A DNA stretch of 64,000 nucleotides from Pseudomonas syringae. Its GTDB lineage: Bacteria > Pseudomonadota > Gammaproteobacteria > Pseudomonadales > Pseudomonadaceae. The translations under genes and the position numbers were made by a program. The stretch covers positions 1 to 64,000 of the forward strand of contig NZ_JPQU01000018.1 of assembly GCF_000737245.1 (NCBI RefSeq), given 5' to 3'. The notes beneath the pieces were generated by a model. The model ran no database searches and was not told the DNA's origin. It saw only the letters and a program-made list of their open reading frames with translations. Shown piece after piece: positions 56,997 through 64,000 of this stretch. Numbering within the stretch: the first letter of the stretch is position 1; the number at the start of each line of letters is the position of its first letter.

Positions 56997-58277
56997 TCAG
57001 AAAACGTTGATCGGGTAATCGACGAAGATGCGGGTTTCGTTGCCATCGCCGTTGTAGTTGCTGGCGTTGTCGGAAACACGCAGGAACGAGTTGCGCAGAC
57101 GGATCGACAAGTCTTTTGCCGGGCCGCTCTGAACCACGTAGGTCAGCTGGCTGAAGATTTCACGCTCTTCGCCACGACCACGGTTAGTGCCGTCGTCGAT
57201 GTTGTCGCCGCGCACGTACGCCGTCTTGTAGCTCAGACCTGGCAGCACCAGACCAGACAGGTCGACGCCGTAGGCTGCTTGCCACGAGCGCTCGTCTTTA
57301 CCGTTGAAGTCGGACCAGTACGAGTTAGCCAGGTAGATGGTGTTGCCGCCATCACCAAAGCCACCGGCGTTACGATAACCGCCGTAGTTGTAGCCGGTTT
57401 CGCCAGTGCTGCGCTGGTGGGCCAGGGTGAAGGAGTGGATACCCACTGCCCAGGTCGCCGCCAGGCTCCAGATCTTGTTGTCGCGCTCGCCGGCCGCTGC
57501 TGCGTCCGAGTAGTTCTTGTCCAGCTTGGTGTTGTAGCCGTTGAAGTCGAACGTCAGCGACTGGTCAGGCTGCAGGCCAAAAACGTAGTTCAGGTTCAGG
57601 TATTGCTTCTTGAACACGTCTTCGTTGTTGGAGGCGTAGAACGCAGCAGTGAACGCGTCGCTGAACTTGTAGCTTGCGCCATACACGTCGATGCGTTTCA
57701 GCTCGCCGCTGTCACGACCTTCAGCGCTCTTGCGAGCCTCTTGGGTGAAGCGGCCAGCAACCACTTCCAGACCGTCGATCTCTTTGGAAGTAATCATGGT
57801 GCCAGTGAAGCTTTCCGGCAGCAGGCGCGAGTTGTCGTAGCTCAGCACCGGCAGCGCAGGCATCTGGTCGCCGTACTTGATCACGGTGTTCGAAATGCGG
57901 GCCTTTACAGCACCGCCGACACGGGACAGGTCATCAGCAGCCGCGCCACTGTCGCCTTGCTTGAAGAAGTCGATGCCGCCAGCGCCGCTGCGGCCTTTGC
58001 CGCCATCCAGACGAACGCCGTACAGGCCGAACGCATCAACGCCCACGCCTACAGTGCCCTGGGTGAAACCCGATGCGAAGTTGGCCATGAAGGCTTGGCC
58101 CCACTCGGCCTTGTCTTCGTTGCCATTTTTGTAATCACGGTTGATATAGGCATTGCGTAGCGCGAGGTTCAGGTGGCTGTCTTCAACAAAACCTTTGGAG
58201 TCTGCCTGGCTGTCTGCCATGACTTGACCAGCACTGATAAGGGCCAGTGCAAGCAAACTGATGCGTGGCTTAAGCAT
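56997..58277 (-). CDS. OprD-family outer membrane porin
   Basis: 426-residue porin. Signal peptide about residues 1-21 (LKPRISLLALALISAGQVMA). Mature N-terminus DSQADSKGFVEDSHLNLALR, NAYINRDYKNG, AEWGQAFMANFASGFTQGTVGVGVDAFGLYGVRLDGG are OprD hallmarks; the C-terminus ends in an aromatic (YPINVF) for BAM assembly. About 30-40 percent of positions look shared with the porin at 49112 in the N-terminal part, by eye. Stands alone; likely a channel for small organic acids or amino acids. Confidence 0.92.
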   Translation of the reverse strand: MLKPRISLLALALISAGQVMADSQADSKGFVEDSHLNLALRNAYINRDYKNGNEDKAEWGQAFMANFASGFTQGTVGVGVDAFGLYGVRLDGGKGRSGAGGIDFFKQGDSGAAADDLSRVGGAVKARISNTVIKYGDQMPALPVLSYDNSRLLPESFTGTMITSKEIDGLEVVAGRFTQEARKSAEGRDSGELKRIDVYGASYKFSDAFTAAFYASNNEDVFKKQYLNLNYVFGLQPDQSLTFDFNGYNTKLDKNYSDAAAAGERDNKIWSLAATWAVGIHSFTLAHQRSTGETGYNYGGYRNAGGFGDGGNTIYLANSYWSDFNGKDERSWQAAYGVDLSGLVLPGLSYKTAYVRGDNIDDGTNRGRGEEREIFSQLTYVVQSGPAKDLSIRLRNSFLRVSDNASNYNGDGNETRIFVDYPINVF

Positions 58278-58526
58278 TTCTTGTCGTCCTTTTCTGCGGA
58301 TTAATCACGCGCTGTGGCGACAACCCTGAGGCTGTCTGAGGCTTCCGATAGACCCATATTCGGAGGCCCAGCACGAATCATCGCAGTGGACTACTGATGC
58401 ACGTACATGGCGCAAGGCCACAGGCGGAGGGCGCAAATCCTATCCGCCGGTCCTGAACGTGTCAATTTAGAGAAAACTTTCTGAACACATTGCTGTCATG
58501 CATCAACGTTTTGACCAAGTGAGCGG

Positions 58527-58727
58527 TCAGTCCTTGAGCACCGCCAACAGTGCCTCGAGTTCAGCCTCGTTGAGCAGCCCAGCCGGGTAACGCTGCAGTA
58601 ACATTTTGCGTACATCCGGCCGCTTGGGACCGGCAACTCTGGTCGTCCGTAACCAGTCCGCCATCATCTGGCGCGCTTCGCTACTAGCAGACAAAACACG
58701 AGCATAACGCTCTGTACCTGCGTTCAT
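58527..58727 (-). CDS. Small conserved-looking hypothetical protein
   Basis: 66 residues from MNAGTERYARVLSASSEARQ, helical and charged, with no signal or membrane segment. RQMMADWLRTTRVAGPKRPD and LLNEAELEALLAVLKD suggest a compact helical protein. An AGAGG site precedes this ATG with good spacing; ATG at 58748 is another start. No function is recognised. The 249 bases between it and the porin start hold only the porin promoter region, with nothing I can name. Confidence 0.6.
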   Translation of the reverse strand: MNAGTERYARVLSASSEARQMMADWLRTTRVAGPKRPDVRKMLLQRYPAGLLNEAELEALLAVLKD

Positions 58728-58854
58728 AGGGACAACCTCTGAAGTCATGAGGGGCTTAATTTACGGTCGTTTTATGACAGATGAGCTAAACGGGAAATGA
58801 TTGAGCCAAAACAGTCGACCTGCCCAAGAGGCACGACTCAGGAAACGCTCTCCC

Positions 58855-58883
58855 ATAAAAAAGCTCATCACTTGGATGAGCTT
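58855..58883 (-). terminator. Intrinsic terminator of aguA
   Basis: On the minus strand AAGCTCATC-CAAGT-GATGAGCTT is followed by a run of six T residues. Perfect 9-bp stem, 54 bases after the aguA stop. A textbook rho-independent terminator. Confidence 0.9.
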
Positions 58884-58936
58884 ATGACAGCAAGAACGAG
58901 ACCAACTTTGTAACGAGTGCGTACATCGTCCTGCAA

Positions 58937-60043
58937 TCAGGCGCGATGAGGTGCTGGCTGCTGCTGAGTCAGGCAGTGAATGTTGCCTCCGCCGAGCAGC
59001 AACTCGCGGCCCGGCACCATGACTACTTCATGCTCCGGGAAGAGTTGTTGCAGGATTTCACGAGCAGTTTCGTCCAATGGATCGTCAAAACTCGGGGCGA
59101 TGATGCCGCCGTTGACGATCAGGAAGTTCACGTAAGAACCTGCCAGACGCACCGATGGGTTGCGCTCCTGACTGCCGTGCACCTGATCGACGCCCGCGCA
59201 CTCTTCGGCAGTGGCGAACAATGGGCCAGGGATTGGCATCTTGTGGACGATGAATGCACGGCCTTTGGCATCCTTGGTGTTTTCCAAAATACTCAGAGCC
59301 GCCTGGCAACGTGGGTAGTTGGGGTCTTTGGGATCATCGGTCCAGGCCAGCAACACTTCGCCAGGACGCACGTAGCAGCAGAAGTTATCCACATGCCCGT
59401 CGGTTTCGTCGTTGAACAAACCATCCGGCAGCCAGACGATTTTATCCACAGCCAGATTGGCGCTGAGTACAGCCTCGATCTCCTCGCGCGACAGGTGCGG
59501 GTTGCGGTTACGATTGAGCAGGCATTCTTCGGTGGTGATGAGCGTGCCTTCGCCGTCGACGTGGATCGAGCCGCCTTCGAGCACGAACCCTTCGGTCTGG
59601 TAGCGCGGGCAGCGTTCGATTTCCAGGATCTTGCTCGCCACTTGAGAATCGAGGTTCCACGGGGCATACAGGCCGCCATCGAAACCACCCCAAGCGTTGA
59701 AGTCCCAATCGACACCACGCACTTCGCCGCTGTCGTTGATTACAAACGTCGGGCCGGTATCACGCACCCAGGCGTCATCGTTACTGATTTCTACCACTCG
59801 AATGTTCGGCACATCCAGACGCGCGCGAGCGTTGTCGTATTGCGCGGCAGAAACGGCAACCGTTACCGGCTCGAAACGCGCAATGGCCTTGGCCACGGCA
59901 ACGTGAGCGCTTTGCACCGGCTTACCCCCCAGACGCCAGTTGTCCGGGCGCTCAGGCCAGACCATCCAGGTTTGAGTCTGCGCGGCCCACTCGGCAGGCA
60001 TGTGAAAACCATCGGCGCGTGGGGTGCTTTTGAGTGTGGTCAT
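58937..60043 (-). CDS. aguA: Agmatine deiminase
   Basis: 368 residues, the same length as P. aeruginosa AguA, converting agmatine to N-carbamoylputrescine and ammonia in arginine-to-putrescine catabolism. Guanidino-modifying fold motifs: [42 protein letters not shown], and the catalytic Cys357 in [32 protein letters not shown] is the family start; an upstream ATG at 60070 is unlikely. aguB, the usual partner, is not in the window. Confidence 0.96.
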   Translation of the reverse strand: MTTLKSTPRADGFHMPAEWAAQTQTWMVWPERPDNWRLGGKPVQSAHVAVAKAIARFEPVTVAVSAAQYDNARARLDVPNIRVVEISNDDAWVRDTGPTFVINDSGEVRGVDWDFNAWGGFDGGLYAPWNLDSQVASKILEIERCPRYQTEGFVLEGGSIHVDGEGTLITTEECLLNRNRNPHLSREEIEAVLSANLAVDKIVWLPDGLFNDETDGHVDNFCCYVRPGEVLLAWTDDPKDPNYPRCQAALSILENTKDAKGRAFIVHKMPIPGPLFATAEECAGVDQVHGSQERNPSVRLAGSYVNFLIVNGGIIAPSFDDPLDETAREILQQLFPEHEVVMVPGRELLLGGGNIHCLTQQQPAPHRA

Positions 60044-60177
60044 GGCAATCAGGACTCCGTCGAGAGGCAAACAAGGGCGACTTTATAGCGGATAAAAATC
60101 GGTAATTAAAGCTAATAGGTATTCTGAAAAAGGTTAATCCGACGATAAAAACAGATATTAATCTGAAATCAAGTCCC

Positions 60178-60265
60178 GTAGGAGCGCGCTTGCCCGCGAT
60201 GACATTGGCACAGGCGACAAGGATGCCGGCTCTGAAATAGCATCGCGGGCAAGCGCGCTCCTACA
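60178..60265. repeat. REP/REPIN-like inverted repeat (GTAGGAGCGCGC type)
   Basis: Perfect arms GTAGGAGCGCGCTTGCCCGC and GCGGGCAAGCGCGCTCCTAC between aguA and the large fusion gene. Confidence 0.82.
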
Positions 60266-60278
60266 AAGAGTTCGTAGA

Positions 60279-63191
60279 TCACTCCAACTCAGCCAACACC
60301 TTCGACACACTATCCACAAAGAAGTCCACGCTCTGCCGGGTGGTGCACATCGGGGGTTTGATTTTGAGGATGTTCAGGTAGTCGCCGGTGGGCTGCATGA
60401 AGATGCTCAAGTCCCGCAGGCGATCACACAGGTAAGCGGTTTCTTCGGTGGCGGGTTCGAGGGTCTGGCGATTGCGCACAAGCTCAACGCCCAGATAAAA
60501 GCCCATGCCATGCACCGCGCCCACCAGTGGGTGCAGGTCGATCAACCCTTGCAGCCGCGCCTTGAAGTGGTCGCCGACGACAACGGCGTTTTCCCGGAGC
60601 TGTTCTTCCTCCATCACATCCAGAACCGCCATGCCGATCCGGCAACTGACCGGGCTGCCACCTGCGGATGAGAAGAAATAACCCTCGGCTTCCAGCGCCT
60701 CGGCTATTTCACGTCGAGTAATCACGGCACCCAATGGATGACCATTACCCATGCCCTTGGCCATGGTGATGATGTCCGGCACCACGCCTTGCTCTTCGAA
60801 GCCCCAGAAGTAATGGCCCAAACGGCCGTAACCCACCTGAACCTCGTCGGCGATGCACACGCCGCCCTGTGCCCTTACCTTCTGATAAACCTGTTGCAAA
60901 TAGCCCGGCGGCAGGGAAATCCCGCCGGCGTTGCCGTACACCGGCTCGCAGATGAACCCCGCAACCTGCCGCTGCTGCCCGGCCAACTGCTCAAGCACCT
61001 GTTCGACGCTACGCACGTACTGCGGTGCGCTGTCTGCGCCGCGGAACTCGCCTCGATACGTATTGGGCGCGGTCACCGGATGCACCCAATCCGGGCGGGT
61101 ACTCAGCGCTTGCGGGTTGTCGGCGATGGACGTGGAGATCGCATCGGTGGCTACCGACCAGCCGTGATAAGCCTCCAGCACGCTGAGCATGTCGCGTCCG
61201 CCGCTGTAGGCCCACGCCAGACGGATCGCCAGATCGTTGGCTTCGGTGCCGCTGTTGACCAGAAACACCCGGTCGAAGCCCTCGGGTGCCAGCTTGAGCA
61301 GTCGCTCTGAAAACTCGGCGATGACTGCGTAATGAAAACGCGAGTTGGTGTTGAGCAACGACCATTGCCGCCCGGCTTCTGCGGCCATGCGCGGATGGCC
61401 GTGGCCGAGCACCGCGACGTTGTTGAGCATGTCCAGATAGGAACGGCCCTGCATGTCGATCAAGTGATTGCGCCAGCCGCGTTCGATTTGCGGCGGAGCC
61501 TGGTAGTAGTGCTTCTGCGAGCGGGCGAAACTGGCATCGCGTCGCGCCAACAGCTGGCTGGCGTCTGGCAACTCTGGCGCATCGCAATCAAAACCCAGCA
61601 ATGCAGCAGGTGAAGGGCAAAGCTGGCGCCACGCAGCAGCCCAGGACGCAGTGACGAACAGCGGCGGGCTCAGGTCCGGCACCGAACACAGTTGCAGCAC
61701 CAGCGAACCCGAACCCTGTCCGATCACCTCGCCCGCCGCCACGCTCGCACCGGGGGTCAGTTCCAGCGCAGCGCCCCACAACCGCAGGCTCATCTGCGCG
61801 CCGACCAACAACAAGGCAGCATCGGCCGTGAGCCGCAACACACCGTCAAAAGGCGCATGCAGCGGGGTTTGCGTGCCGAGGTATAACTCCACGTGCAGAG
61901 CGCAGGTTGGCGGCTCTTTGGCGCTGTCGATCAAGGTTCTCGACAGTCGATATTCGCCATACCGGCTCGCTGCCTGCCCCGTCTCGCGTGCCGCCTGTTT
62001 GAGAAGCTGCTCATCTATGCCGCTGTGCTGCCAGTTACCCGCGACGAAATGCTCGCTGAGCACACCCAGATCAACTTGTCGGAACTCCCGCCCGGCCAGA
62101 CTGGGCAGCAACGAGTTCCAGGTGGGCGTTTCAGCTGGAGCCGCCTGCATCCCCACCGAAGCGAGAATCGCTGCCTCCATCAAGGCAATCGCCACCGAGG
62201 TCGCGACGTCGAAGATGCCCCACTCACTCTCTATATTGGCCTGGATATAAGCGTTGCCAGGCTCAACCGCCGCCTGCTGCTCGCTGCTCAGGACCAGCAC
62301 CGCCGAGCGCGCGATGATCAGCGGCCACAGCGCCTGCAATTCTTCGAGCCGCAACGGATTGAGGGCGTGGTAAGCGCGAATCGCCGGGAGGATGTACAAC
62401 GGATCGCCTTCGGCGTGGTGCAGCAATGCCGCACAGGTCACCGACAGATCGGCCACCCGCCAGGTGTTCACCAGATCGCCGAAATCGATCAAGCCCTGCA
62501 ATTGCCAATGCAACTTCTCGTCCCGCGACCAGACCACGTTGTACTCAGTGATATCCAGGTGCACGGTCTGCATCGGCAGCGCCGGGATCAACGGCAGCAA
62601 CCGGCGCTGCGCCTGCTCGGCAGCCTCGGCCAGGCAGGCGCGTTCGTCTTCGTTGTCGATGACCGGCAGCAGATGCCTGATCAGCGCATGAGCATGGCGC
62701 GGGTCCCATTGCAGAACGCGCTCCAGGCCCGGATGCTCGAAAGCGGCCAGCGAGCGGTCAACCTGGGCGCACAGCTCGCCCAACTCCACCACCACATGCA
62801 GCGGTAAATGACTCAAGTGGCTCAACGCCTGACCGTCGATAAACTCCAGCAACCGCACATGGACGAGGTTACCGGCCAGCTCGACCGTCAGCAGTTGCTC
62901 GCCGCCGTGGGTGCTGATCACCTCAGGCACCCTGACGTCGGAATGGCGCGGCAGATGCCCTAAAGCCCCATGCTGGGCGTCGAGTTCGAGGGGCGAATAA
63001 TCGCCATGGCAGATTTTCAGCACATACCGCCGCGCGCCTGTATCCACCAGGAAATTGCGATCCTGCTGGCTGCCCAGTTCTTTGAGCGTGCCACTCAAGC
63101 CGTAATGCTGCGCCAGCAGTTGCAGGGCCTGTTCGGCGCTGACTTCGGGACAGGGCAAACTGGAGCGGCGGATTAACGTGGCGAGCGGCAT
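60279..63191 (-). CDS. Aminoglycoside-phosphotransferase-like kinase fused to class III aminotransferase-fold enzyme
   Basis: 970 residues. N-terminal kinase-like domain about 1-330 with the catalytic-loop motif TVHLDITEYNVVWS and downstream GLIDFGDLVNTW (the DFG-like Asp). A middle region (about 430-520) resembles a lipoyl/M23-type beta fold (PLHAPFDGVLRL..). The C-terminal class III PLP domain (about 540-970) shows VNSGTEANDLAIRLAW, CIADEVQVGYGRLG and PLP Lys812 in MAKGMGNGHPLGAVIT. In vertebrates, hydroxylysine kinase (AGPHD1) and the phospholyases AGXT2L1/2 work in sequence on amino alcohols, so a kinase-phospholyase on a similar substrate is plausible. Substrate unproven. Confidence 0.88.
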   Translation of the reverse strand: MPLATLIRRSSLPCPEVSAEQALQLLAQHYGLSGTLKELGSQQDRNFLVDTGARRYVLKICHGDYSPLELDAQHGALGHLPRHSDVRVPEVISTHGGEQLLTVELAGNLVHVRLLEFIDGQALSHLSHLPLHVVVELGELCAQVDRSLAAFEHPGLERVLQWDPRHAHALIRHLLPVIDNEDERACLAEAAEQAQRRLLPLIPALPMQTVHLDITEYNVVWSRDEKLHWQLQGLIDFGDLVNTWRVADLSVTCAALLHHAEGDPLYILPAIRAYHALNPLRLEELQALWPLIIARSAVLVLSSEQQAAVEPGNAYIQANIESEWGIFDVATSVAIALMEAAILASVGMQAAPAETPTWNSLLPSLAGREFRQVDLGVLSEHFVAGNWQHSGIDEQLLKQAARETGQAASRYGEYRLSRTLIDSAKEPPTCALHVELYLGTQTPLHAPFDGVLRLTADAALLLVGAQMSLRLWGAALELTPGASVAAGEVIGQGSGSLVLQLCSVPDLSPPLFVTASWAAAWRQLCPSPAALLGFDCDAPELPDASQLLARRDASFARSQKHYYQAPPQIERGWRNHLIDMQGRSYLDMLNNVAVLGHGHPRMAAEAGRQWSLLNTNSRFHYAVIAEFSERLLKLAPEGFDRVFLVNSGTEANDLAIRLAWAYSGGRDMLSVLEAYHGWSVATDAISTSIADNPQALSTRPDWVHPVTAPNTYRGEFRGADSAPQYVRSVEQVLEQLAGQQRQVAGFICEPVYGNAGGISLPPGYLQQVYQKVRAQGGVCIADEVQVGYGRLGHYFWGFEEQGVVPDIITMAKGMGNGHPLGAVITRREIAEALEAEGYFFSSAGGSPVSCRIGMAVLDVMEEEQLRENAVVVGDHFKARLQGLIDLHPLVGAVHGMGFYLGVELVRNRQTLEPATEETAYLCDRLRDLSIFMQPTGDYLNILKIKPPMCTTRQSVDFFVDSVSKVLAELE

Positions 63192-63288
63192 GCAACATCC
63201 TCGATCTTGTTTTTGAATCTGGCGTGGGTTCTTCCTGGGCTCACTATAGGAGATCCCTCTTGTCCAGACGACCCGTTACATAGAACCC

Positions 63289-63377
63289 TGTAGGAGCGCG
63301 CTTGCCCGCGATGCAGTCGACGCGGTCTGCCTGCCACACCGCGTCTTCGTTCATCGCGGGCAAGCGCGCTCCTACAG
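63289..63377. repeat. REP/REPIN-like inverted repeat (GTAGGAGCGCGC type)
   Basis: Arms TGTAGGAGCGCGCTTGCCCG and CGGGCAAGCGCGCTCCTACA. It lies in the 396-base interval between divergent genes; the rest of that interval holds no other gene, only the rfbB promoter region. Confidence 0.82.
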
Positions 63378-63587
63378 AAGTGAGACCATGTGTAATGGGA
63401 ACGCCACTGTCGGCCGCCAATCTGAGTGACCACAAGTTGTACGCCGGTTTAATGACGGCCAGACTGCCCCCGCATCGATTTTTTTCATGGCAGCAGACCC
63501 GGTCTTCAGTGATGCTGCTTGCGCCTGCTCGTTCACACCCACAAGCTATGCTCTTACGTCTACGCCAATAAGGAAGAAGGCTCACTC

Positions 63588-64000
63588 ATGCGAATACTTG
63601 TCACTGGCGGCGCTGGCTTCATCGGCTCGGCGTTGATCCGTCACCTGATACAGAACACCGATCATGAAGTGCTTAATTTCGACAAGCTCACTTATGCCGG
63701 CAATCTGGAGTCACTGGCCAGCATTGCGACCGATACCCGGTATGAATTTGTCCAGGCTGATATCTGTGACCAGAGCCAGGTCAGCGCAACGCTTGCCCGG
63801 TTCCAGCCCCAGGCAATCATGCACCTGGCGGCTGAATCCCATGTCGACCGCTCGATTGATGGGCCCTCCGAGTTCATCCAGACCAACATCGTCGGCACCT
63901 ATAGCCTGCTGGAGGCCACTCGCGGCTATTGGCTGACGCTGCCGGAAGCCGAGCGCACAACGTTCCGTTTCCACCATATCTCCACCGACGAAGTGTATGG
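63588..64000 (+). CDS. rfbB: dTDP-glucose 4,6-dehydratase, N-terminal part (cut by window end)
   Basis: An open frame from ATG at 63588, after the ribosome site AAGGAAGAAGG, runs off the window end (137 codons visible). [20 protein letters not shown] is the NAD-binding Gly motif, [17 protein letters not shown] and [14 protein letters not shown] are RfbB/RmlB signatures, and the last residues [10 protein letters not shown] hold the catalytic Thr-Asp-Glu. RfbB makes dTDP-4-keto-6-deoxyglucose for dTDP-rhamnose and O-antigen sugars; rmlD, A and C probably follow. The 3' end is outside the window. Confidence 0.93.
   Translation, partial: MRILVTGGAGFIGSALIRHLIQNTDHEVLNFDKLTYAGNLESLASIATDTRYEFVQADICDQSQVSATLARFQPQAIMHLAAESHVDRSIDGPSEFIQTNIVGTYSLLEATRGYWLTLPEAERTTFRFHHISTDEVY

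Noticed and set aside
58946..60088. 380-codon plus-strand frame opposite aguA
   Set aside because: Antisense to agmatine deiminase with full catalytic motifs; the long frame follows from codon bias.

Overview
The window reads as chromosome of a Pseudomonas in the fluorescens/syringae lineage. The evidence is the gene order pilG-pilH-pilI-pilJ-chpA-chpC next to gshB, a tonB-like gene, algH (yqgE), ruvX, pyrR, pyrB and pyrC', then pilT, yggS, proC and yggT, which matches Pseudomonas synteny. GC is high, OprD-type porins are present, and about fifteen short REP/REPIN-like inverted repeats lie between genes (cores GTGGGAGC, GTAGGAGCGCGC and GTGGGACCGGCT).

Layout. 1-10569: the Pil-Chp chemosensory cluster for twitching motility, all on the minus strand, without local pilK or chpB methylation genes. 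10823-16823: glutathione synthesis, a TonB-like protein, algH/ruvX and the pyrimidine genes pyrR-pyrB-pyrC'. 17047-23716: a TM2 protein, an NlpC/P60 hydrolase, pilT, the yggS-proC-yggT run, a DUF3077 protein with a structured leader, and a membrane J-domain protein. 23994-38185: a recombination hotspot built on tRNA-Thr(UGU). Two identical complete tRNA-Thr genes (23994 and 31139) and a degenerate third copy of the tRNA 3' end (38163) bound two islands. Island I starts with a truncated parA and carries a D-xylose module (xylR, xylA, xylFGH). Island II holds a small protein/ImmA-IrrE protease pair, a decayed tyrosine integrase, a decayed companion gene, and an AT-richer three-gene operon encoding a caspase-like protease, a protein of unknown function and a metallo-beta-lactamase-fold hydrolase. 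That operon is the best candidate in the window for an undescribed (defence-like) system.

38484-41186: a TetR regulator, a short-chain dehydrogenase and a quinone-reductase-like oxidoreductase. 41341-41888: a 213-bp unit, containing the 3' end of the next gene plus a REP, repeated about 2.6 times. 41831-50353: a GntR/FCD regulator and a tightly packed 5-oxoproline (pyroglutamate) operon: NRAMP-like transporter, pxpA, a DUF1445 putative hydro-lyase, fused pxpB-pxpC, and a biotin carboxylase-biotin carrier fusion, followed by an OprD porin. 50543-54457: two chemoreceptors, one Cache-type and one Aer-like. 54593-58277: a quinone reductase, an XapX protein, an AraC regulator and a second OprD porin. 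58527-63191: a small protein, agmatine deiminase aguA, and a 970-residue kinase/aminotransferase-fold fusion. 63588-64000: the start of rfbB (dTDP-glucose 4,6-dehydratase), cut by the window edge.

The genes group into type IV pilus control, nucleotide and amino acid metabolism, xylose uptake and isomerisation, 5-oxoproline catabolism with its likely porin and regulator, and mobile accessory modules at the tRNA-Thr site. All functions are inferred from sequence reading alone; no database search was run.
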